This document shows, piece by piece, positions 58,854 through 64,000 of a stretch of 64,000 nt of DNA. The notes beneath the pieces were generated by a model. That model saw only the letters and a list, made by a program, of their open reading frames with translations, had not been told where the DNA came from and did not search any database. The stretch comes from CAZRXG01 sp964603985 (GTDB lineage Bacteria; Chloroflexota; Anaerolineae; Aggregatilineales; UBA3940), in the NCBI GenBank assembly GCA_964603985.1, contig CAZRXG010000006.1, positions 62,001-126,000 on the forward strand, read 5' to 3'. Made by a program: the position numbers and the translations under genes. Every line of letters starts with the position of its first letter. The first letter of the stretch is position 1.

Positions 58854-59870
58854 TCAGACCTGCCTGTAACGCAGAACCGGGTTGGCTTCTTTTTCCAGCG
58901 CGCCCAGGTTTTCGACGGCCACCAGCCCGCGCTGGCTCAGGTACTCGATGCGCGCGCCGGTCTGCCACAACTTCAGCATCTCGCTGTAGCCCTCCATGCT
59001 GTGGTAGATCCGCTGCGCGATCTCGTAGATGGTGCGCGGCTCGTCGCAGTGCTTCAGTGCCCGCTCGACCTTCTCCAGCGCCGCCTTGTGGGTTCGCCCG
59101 GCGATGGCGTAGTAATCGGGCATCGCCCACTCGTGCCCGCCCAGCGCGATGTCCACCCCCTCGACCTGCTGCGCCTTCTCCAGCGATTCGACGTAGTGCC
59201 CCACGCCCGTGTAAGGCATCAGGCTCTCCGGTCCCAGCGCGACGCTCGTCTCAGGCAGGATGTGATCTGCCGTCAGCAGCACGTTGTCGATCTGGATCAT
59301 CACCAGCCCCGGCGCGTGCCCCGGCACGTGGATGATGTGGAACGTCTCGTCGAGCCGGTCGCCGTCCCGGATGGTGGCGTCAACCGGCACCGACCGGTAA
59401 GTGCGCTTGCCCAGCATGTACATGTCCATCAGGTGACCCTGGCGCTCCTCCGGCACGCCCGCCCGCCGCAGGTAGGCGGCCACGTTGTTGCGGCTCACCA
59501 GCACGCGCTCGTCGTAGTTGACCAGCACCGGTCTGACCAGGGCGTGCGAGGTGATCTCCGCCCGGCCTGCGATCTGCTTGACTCGCCCCAACCCGCCGAA
59601 GTGATCGATGTGCCCGTGCGTGATGATGATCCGCGCCAGGTCTTCCAGGCGCGCCGGGAGGCCGTGCTCCTCCCGGACGGGCTCCATCCCGGCCAGCAGG
59701 TCGTCGTGTGACGAGCCGAATCCCGACCCCACATCGATCAGAGTCAACCGGCCATCGCAGGCCACCAGGTGGGCGTAGGCGATGTAGCCGGAGAACACCT
59801 CCAGCGGCAGGCGGAAGATCAGCGCCCCGTTTGCAGTCTCGTATCGCTCAACCGTCGGTTTGCCAGTCAT
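58854..59870 (-). CDS. Metallo-beta-lactamase-fold hydrolase
   Basis: 338 residues. RLTLIDVGSGFGSSHDDLL, IIITHGHIDHFGGL (the HxHxDH zinc motif), HVPGHAPGLVMI and LLTADHIL supply the metal-binding residues; DIALGGHEWAMPDYY gives the last His. The C-terminal 80 residues are helical, as in the class acting on thioesters or on acyl-like substrates. It overlaps the previous gene by 23 bases. Substrate not evident; its neighbour MaoC genes suggest an acyl-thioester. Confidence 0.9.
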   Translation of the reverse strand: MTGKPTVERYETANGALIFRLPLEVFSGYIAYAHLVACDGRLTLIDVGSGFGSSHDDLLAGMEPVREEHGLPARLEDLARIIITHGHIDHFGGLGRVKQIAGRAEITSHALVRPVLVNYDERVLVSRNNVAAYLRRAGVPEERQGHLMDMYMLGKRTYRSVPVDATIRDGDRLDETFHIIHVPGHAPGLVMIQIDNVLLTADHILPETSVALGPESLMPYTGVGHYVESLEKAQQVEGVDIALGGHEWAMPDYYAIAGRTHKAALEKVERALKHCDEPRTIYEIAQRIYHSMEGYSEMLKLWQTGARIEYLSQRGLVAVENLGALEKEANPVLRYRQV

Positions 59871-60651
59871 CGTATTCGCTTTCGTATTCCTGGGTCTCAG
59901 TTTCGGTGTCGCCGCGCAGCAGCCGCAGCAGCCAGGCGACGACCGGCGTCACTGCTACCGCCACCCCCGCCGCCCACCCGACGTAGGACATCACCGTCGG
60001 GAACAGCGCGTCGCGGCGCATCTGGGCGGCGAAGTCCGCGTGTGCCCCGGCGAAGACGTACGCCGCTTCGACGGCGACCACCTCGTACTGCTCGCTGCCC
60101 AACCCGACCGTGTAATGCCCCACCGTCCCCGCCACGACGACCGCGTCGCCGCGTCTGAGGTGGTAGTAGGTGCCATACAGGAACGTCCCCACGGGCGCGG
60201 GGTCGGGGCTGGCGTCATACGCGAGCGTCTCCGCGGGCCAGTTGAGATCCCGGTAATCCTCGTTGACCACTTCGACCACGCCGTCGGTCAGCTCGACCTG
60301 CAGTATCGGGGTGTGGCGGTCGGTCCAGATGACCGGCGAGGTGTGCATGTACGCGACGTCGCCCGCGCGGGTCGGCGCTGCCTGGCTGATGTGCCCCTCC
60401 AACACGACGGCACTTCCGTCCGCCAGTTCCTCCAACGCAGGCAGCGAGCGCGTCACCGCCAGCCTGGCAAACTGCCGCAGCCCCGAACTCCTGAAAAAGT
60501 ACACCGTGCCGACGATCAGCAGCATCAGCCCCAGCAGCGCCGACGGGAGCAGCAGCGCGCTGACCGCTTCGGTGGTTCGCGCCTCGTTCAGCCGGAGGCG
60601 GAAGAACACGACGGCGACGACGCAGATCAGCACGAACAGAAAGAGGAGCAT
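59848..60651 (-). CDS. Membrane protein, first of a tandem paralogous pair
   Basis: 267 residues with two helices at the N-terminus (MLLFLFVLICVVAVVFF and ALLLPSALLGLMLLIVG), a domain of about 150 residues, and a helix near the C-terminus (VGWAAGVAVAVTPVVAWLL). The middle contains RRGDAVVVAGTVGHYTVGL and FAGAHADFAAQMRRDALFP. The same blocks occur in the next gene, so the two arose by duplication. The layout resembles prokaryotic proteins related to the GIDE domain of MULAN-type E3 ligases, without a RING finger; I hold that lightly. Function unknown. Confidence 0.75.
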   Translation of the reverse strand: MLLFLFVLICVVAVVFFRLRLNEARTTEAVSALLLPSALLGLMLLIVGTVYFFRSSGLRQFARLAVTRSLPALEELADGSAVVLEGHISQAAPTRAGDVAYMHTSPVIWTDRHTPILQVELTDGVVEVVNEDYRDLNWPAETLAYDASPDPAPVGTFLYGTYYHLRRGDAVVVAGTVGHYTVGLGSEQYEVVAVEAAYVFAGAHADFAAQMRRDALFPTVMSYVGWAAGVAVAVTPVVAWLLRLLRGDTETETQEYESEYDDWQTDG

Positions 60652-60655
60652 TGCT

Positions 60656-61342
60656 CTATCCCCCTTCCTGACTATCGGGCCGGACGGCGCTCCGGGCCAA
60701 CCGGACCCGCCGTACGATGGCCGGGACGGCGATCACGATCACGCCTGTGGCCCAACCGGCCCACGTGATCACGCGCGGCCAGAGGGCAGTGCGGCGCATT
60801 TGGGCCGCATATTCCTCGTACGTTCCGGCAAAGACACGCTCGGCCCTGACCAGCAAAAACTCCGCCGAGCGGTGCCCGACGTACTCGCAGGTGCCCAGCT
60901 CGGTCGTCCAGTGCTCGACCGTGCCGCTCACTACCACCGCGTCGCCCGCTTCGAGGTAGCGATACTCGCCCACCGGGCCGCTCTCCTGGGGCCAGTTGAC
61001 AGGCTCGTAATCTGTGTTGCTGAGTTGGAACGGCCCGTCGGGCAGGTCGATCAGCAGTTGCGGCGTCCGGGCGTCGGTCTGGCCGCCGGAAGTCCGCACG
61101 TACGCCGCGTATGTCCCCTCGATGGGACGCATCATCCCGCTCACCCGTCCTGCGAGCAGCACCGTACTTCCGGGCTCGGCCTGATACAGCGGCCCCAGCG
61201 ACGACATCGCCGGGGTGCTGGCAAGGCGGCGCTGGCTGCCTGTCGCCAGGAAGCAGGCCGTGCCGATGATCAGCAGCAGCACGCCCGGCAGGATGGTGGT
61301 CAGCGCGCGCTTCAGCGTGGGGGAAGGTGGCGCTGTCTGCAT
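60656..61342 (-). CDS. Membrane protein, second of a tandem paralogous pair
   Basis: 228 residues. One helix near the N-terminus (ILPGVLLLIIGTACFLA) and one near the C-terminus (WAGWATGVIVIAVPAIV) surround a middle domain with AGDAVVVSGTVEHWTTELG and FAGTYEEYAAQMRRTALWP, matching the sister gene. It lies four bases from the sister and three from the radical SAM gene, so all are in one operon. No family recognised with certainty. Confidence 0.72.
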   Translation of the reverse strand: MQTAPPSPTLKRALTTILPGVLLLIIGTACFLATGSQRRLASTPAMSSLGPLYQAEPGSTVLLAGRVSGMMRPIEGTYAAYVRTSGGQTDARTPQLLIDLPDGPFQLSNTDYEPVNWPQESGPVGEYRYLEAGDAVVVSGTVEHWTTELGTCEYVGHRSAEFLLVRAERVFAGTYEEYAAQMRRTALWPRVITWAGWATGVIVIAVPAIVRRVRLARSAVRPDSQEGG

Positions 61343-61345
61343 TGA

Positions 61346-62296
61346 TCAACGGCCCCTGTCTGCCTCGATGGGTGGGGCGGTGTCGAGCAGCAGGCTGTCG
61401 TCCAGCCGCCGCAGCCCCAGCGACTCGGCCATCCGGCGGGCCTGAGCGTATTCCCCGGCGGTAATGGGCCGCCCGATGTCCTTTCGCGCAAACGCACGGT
61501 AGGCCGGGCGGTACTGGTCCATCAGGCTCAGGTAGGTGTTCTCGCCGAGGTTCTCCGCGATCCAGCGCAGCACGCCCGCCGTGTTGTCCGCGTGGCCCGG
61601 CATCACCAGGTGGCGCACCAGCACGCCCCGCCGTGCGGTACCGTGCTCGTCAATGTGCAGGTCACCCACCTGGCGGTGCATCTCGGCCACCGCCCGCCGG
61701 TTGACGCGCGGGTAATCGCGGATCACGCTCATCCGCCGGGCCAGCGCGGCGTCACTGTACTTCATGTCCGGCAGGTAAATGTCCACCACCCCGTCCAGCA
61801 GCTCGAGCGTCTGCGGCGCGTCGTAACCGCCTGAGTTCCACACCAGTGGCAGCCTTAACCCATCCTCGGCGGCCAGCAGCAGCGCCACGAGGATCTGGGG
61901 GGCGACGTGCGTCGGCGTCACCAGGTTGATGTTGACCGCCCCGCGCCCCTGCAAGTCGAGCATGATGTCGGCCAGCTGCTGCGCCGTGAGCGCCCGTCCC
62001 TCGCCTCTGACGTTCCAGCGGGCCGTCTGGCAGAACTGGCAGCGCAGCTCGCAGCAGGCGAAGAAGATCGCCCCGGAGCCGCCGCCGGTCACCAACGGGC
62101 GCTCCTCGCCCAGGTGGACGTAAGCCGTCGCCACCCGCGCGTCGATGCCCGTCCGGCAGGGGCCGGGTTCTTTCGCCCGGTCGATGCCGCAGTCCCAACC
62201 GCACAGGTGGCAGTCGTGCAGCGCCGCCGACGCCCGCTCGACCCGGCGGGCCAGCTCGCCACTGCGCAGCAGCGCCAGATAAGACGGCTCACCCAT
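61346..62296 (-). CDS. Radical SAM protein of the PflA-like (COG1313) group
   Basis: 316 residues from ATG 62296 (MGEPSYLALL). An N-terminal four-Cys cluster (CHLCGWDCGIDRAKEPGPC) is followed by the radical SAM motif in FACCELRCQFCQTARWNV (Cys-x3-Cys-x2-Cys), then GGYDAPQTLELLDGVVDIY and RHLVMPGHADNT. This architecture is that of COG1313 proteins, often annotated as pyruvate formate-lyase-activating-like, with unproven reactions. It overlaps the FGE gene by eight bases, so they are coupled. Confidence 0.9.
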   Translation of the reverse strand: MGEPSYLALLRSGELARRVERASAALHDCHLCGWDCGIDRAKEPGPCRTGIDARVATAYVHLGEERPLVTGGGSGAIFFACCELRCQFCQTARWNVRGEGRALTAQQLADIMLDLQGRGAVNINLVTPTHVAPQILVALLLAAEDGLRLPLVWNSGGYDAPQTLELLDGVVDIYLPDMKYSDAALARRMSVIRDYPRVNRRAVAEMHRQVGDLHIDEHGTARRGVLVRHLVMPGHADNTAGVLRWIAENLGENTYLSLMDQYRPAYRAFARKDIGRPITAGEYAQARRMAESLGLRRLDDSLLLDTAPPIEADRGR

Positions 62297-63248
62297 CGCC
62301 GCCGTCCCGCGCGACCCGAAAGCCGACCACCGCGAACGAATCGGTCGGCAGTTCGCCCTGGCGGGCGGCGCAGCGCACCGAGATCGCCCGACTGCGCCAC
62401 GAGCCACCGTGCATCACCCGCCCGTCGGTGTCCGCGCCGGGATCTTCGCGCCCGTCGTCGGCCCGGTAAGGGTACGGCCACGCCAGCGACGAGCACCACT
62501 CCCACACGTTCCCCGCCAGGTCGCCGTGCCCGTAGGGACCGCGCCCGTGCGGGAACAACCCAACGGCGCACGTGCGCTTCAACGGCTGTCGCTCCCAGGC
62601 GTTCAACAGCGAGTCGTCGTACAGGTCGCCCCAGGGATAGGCCCGCTGGCTCCTCGACCCGCGCGCGGCCAGCACCCACTCGGCCTCGCCGGGCAGGCGG
62701 TAAGCCAATCCGGTCTCCGCGCTTAACCAGGCGCAGTAGGCTTCAGCGTCTCTCGCCGAGACGAAGACGACCGGGTGGTTGAGCCGGTCGGCGGGCGGTC
62801 TGCCCCGATGCCACCCGGTCGGCCTGCGGTGCCCGGTCGCCGCGACGAAGGCCGCATAAGCCGCCTGTGTCACCGGGTACTGCGCCAGCGAAAAGCCGCT
62901 CACCTCGACGGTGTGGACCGGCTGCTCGTCGCGGTAGTGCTCGCTGCCCAGGATAGCCGTCCCGCCCGGCACGCGGATCATCTCCGCCAGGTAATAGGGA
63001 GGGGAGAAGCGCGGGTCGCCCAGCAGTGAGAGTGCGTCACCGGCGTTGGCCCGCTGCCACTTTTGCAGACCGGGCAGCGCGTCGAGAAGCTGCCGCGCGT
63101 ACCACTGCTCGGCGCTCAGTGCCCGGATGGTACGGGCGGCCTGTGCTCGCCGCTTCTCGTCGCGGCCCAACAGCGCCCCCCACAGGCGTGGATCGCGCTC
63201 GTGCCTATCGGTTCCTGCTGCTGCGGTGTCCCCGGCCTGACCGCTCAT
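62289..63248 (-). CDS. FGE/SUMF1-domain protein
   Basis: 319 residues from ATG 63248 (MSGQAGDTAAAG). After about 100 N-terminal residues with helical character comes a formylglycine-generating-enzyme-like domain: MIRVPGGTAILGSEHYRDE, VSGFSLAQYPVTQAAYAAF, YRLPGEAEWVLAARG, YPWGD and GDLAGNVWEWCSSL, ending FAVVGFRVARD. These domains oxidise cysteine to formylglycine in sulfatases or act in other oxidative or binding roles; no sulfatase is in view. It overlaps the HEAT gene by four bases. Confidence 0.88.
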   Translation of the reverse strand: MSGQAGDTAAAGTDRHERDPRLWGALLGRDEKRRAQAARTIRALSAEQWYARQLLDALPGLQKWQRANAGDALSLLGDPRFSPPYYLAEMIRVPGGTAILGSEHYRDEQPVHTVEVSGFSLAQYPVTQAAYAAFVAATGHRRPTGWHRGRPPADRLNHPVVFVSARDAEAYCAWLSAETGLAYRLPGEAEWVLAARGSRSQRAYPWGDLYDDSLLNAWERQPLKRTCAVGLFPHGRGPYGHGDLAGNVWEWCSSLAWPYPYRADDGREDPGADTDGRVMHGGSWRSRAISVRCAARQGELPTDSFAVVGFRVARDGGDG

Positions 63249-64000
63249 GCCGGGGGGGACTCCAGCTCGTCGAGTGCCGCCTGCGCCGCCGGGGTGCCGA
63301 TCCGCTGCAATGCGCCCAGCGCCAGCCCCCGCACGGCGCGTTTGGGCTGCCTGGCGCACTCGGCCAGCACCGGGACGGACGCGTCGCCGATACGCACCAG
63401 CGCGTCGGCTGCCGTGTTGGCGACGTGTTCCGAGCGGTCGCCCAGCGCCTGGCTCAGCGAGCGCACCGCCCGGGGGTCGCCCAGCGTGCCCAGCGCATAC
63501 GCCGCAAACCAGCGCACCGTCATGTCAATGTCCCACAGCGCCAGGCACAGCGGCCCGACGGCCCGCCCGTCGCCGAACCCGCCCAGCATCACCGCTGCCT
63601 CTTTACGCACCACCGAGTCGGGGTCGATCAGCATCCTGACCAACGGCTCAACCGCCTGCCGGTCGCCCAGCACCCCCAGCGCGTAAACTGCCGCCTGCCG
63701 CACGTCGGTCTCTTCGTCGTCGAGGATGTCTATCAGCGCCTCGACCGCCTCCGCCGCCCTCACCTTGCCCAGCACCTCAATCACCGCACAGCGCACTTCC
63801 GGGTCGGGATGACGCAGCACGGCCAGCGCCGGGCCGACCGCCGCCTGCCCGATGTGAATCAGCGCCTCAACCGAGTCGCGCCGCGCCGTGTAGCCGGAGG
63901 CCGTCAGCACGCCGATCAGCGGTGGCACGGCGTGCGGGTCGCCCAGCATGCCCAGCGCCTGCACTGCGGCGCACTGTAATTCGGCGCGCCCGTGAATCGC
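63245..64000 (-). CDS. HEAT-repeat protein, 5' end cut by window
   Basis: At least 251 residues, open to the right edge. It is built from about seven HEAT/PBS-lyase repeats of 31-33 residues, such as VEALIDILDDEETDVRQAAV and AVRSLSQALGDRSEHVANTA, each with the Asp and Val/Ala pattern of this repeat. Such arrays form a curved scaffold for protein binding. It is the first visible gene of the operon HEAT-FGE-radical SAM and could hold a client or partner. The true start lies outside the window. Confidence 0.85.
   Translation of the reverse strand, partial: AIHGRAELQCAAVQALGMLGDPHAVPPLIGVLTASGYTARRDSVEALIHIGQAAVGPALAVLRHPDPEVRCAVIEVLGKVRAAEAVEALIDILDDEETDVRQAAVYALGVLGDRQAVEPLVRMLIDPDSVVRKEAAVMLGGFGDGRAVGPLCLALWDIDMTVRWFAAYALGTLGDPRAVRSLSQALGDRSEHVANTAADALVRIGDASVPVLAECARQPKRAVRGLALGALQRIGTPAAQAALDELESPPA

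Overview
The window is high-GC bacterial chromosome, densely packed with single-strand gene blocks. I infer a Chloroflexota (Anaerolineae-like) bacterium. The reasons are the very long membrane protein with a NYYYFG signature typical of the Chloroflexi/archaeal YYY family, several GT-C-type membrane glycosyltransferases, abundant lipoproteins and membrane proteins with Thr-Pro-rich linkers, and an OpcA-containing pentose phosphate operon. This assignment comes from sequence character only; no search was run. I found no tRNA, rRNA, CRISPR array, insertion sequence or phage gene.

Layout. 1-12375 (minus): envelope glycan and lipid genes, namely a GT39-like/YYY giant cut by the left edge, a second GT-C enzyme, a TIR-domain protein, a methyltransferase, a GT4 glycosyltransferase, a VanZ-like protein and a YbhN-type flippase-like protein. 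Most of the last six are overlapping or nearly touching. 12525-18044 (plus): a TPR membrane protein, rsmD, rplU, rpmA, an rpmE carrying an extra C-terminal domain, tdk, hpt and a CCA/poly(A) polymerase-family enzyme. 18085-19601: a small zinc-ribbon protein and a low-GC pair of unknown genes. 19956-30703 (minus): another GT-C protein, a complete branched-chain amino acid ABC operon (livKHMGF order) and a PTPS-related membrane protein. 30815-41515 (plus): a lipoprotein, two anchored Thr-Pro-linker proteins (one with a CAP domain), a secreted subtilase, a Ser/Thr kinase with TPRs plus a STAS-like partner, and pckA. 41613-53237 (minus): a small membrane protein, a YyaL-type thioredoxin-fold protein, the pentose phosphate operon tkt-rpiB-gnd-zwf-opcA-pgl, and an Hsp90-family chaperone. 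53543-56631 (plus): a TetR regulator with its own palindromic operator and two adjacent acyl-CoA dehydrogenases. 56711-64000 (minus): an MFS transporter, a two-gene MaoC-type hydratase, an MBL-fold hydrolase, twin membrane proteins, a radical SAM enzyme, an FGE/SUMF1-domain protein and a HEAT-repeat protein cut by the right edge.

Most notable observations. (1) Ribosomal protein bL31 is fused to a domain that closely resembles the C-terminal domain of RNA polymerase alpha and keeps most of its DNA-contact residues. (2) The 6-phosphogluconate dehydrogenase homologue in the pentose phosphate operon has lost both catalytic residues (Lys to Ala, Glu to Arg). (3) A TIR protein with a macro-like N-terminal half sits inside a glycan operon and has different base composition. 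(4) Tandem acyl-CoA dehydrogenases and tandem MaoC proteins both look like obligate hetero-oligomers, one dehydrogenase lacking the catalytic Glu. (5) A rod-like RNA structure lies in the transketolase leader, and a promoter-hairpin unit upstream of the kinase could be a small RNA. Promoter and terminator calls are by eye against the -35/-10 consensus and hairpin rules.
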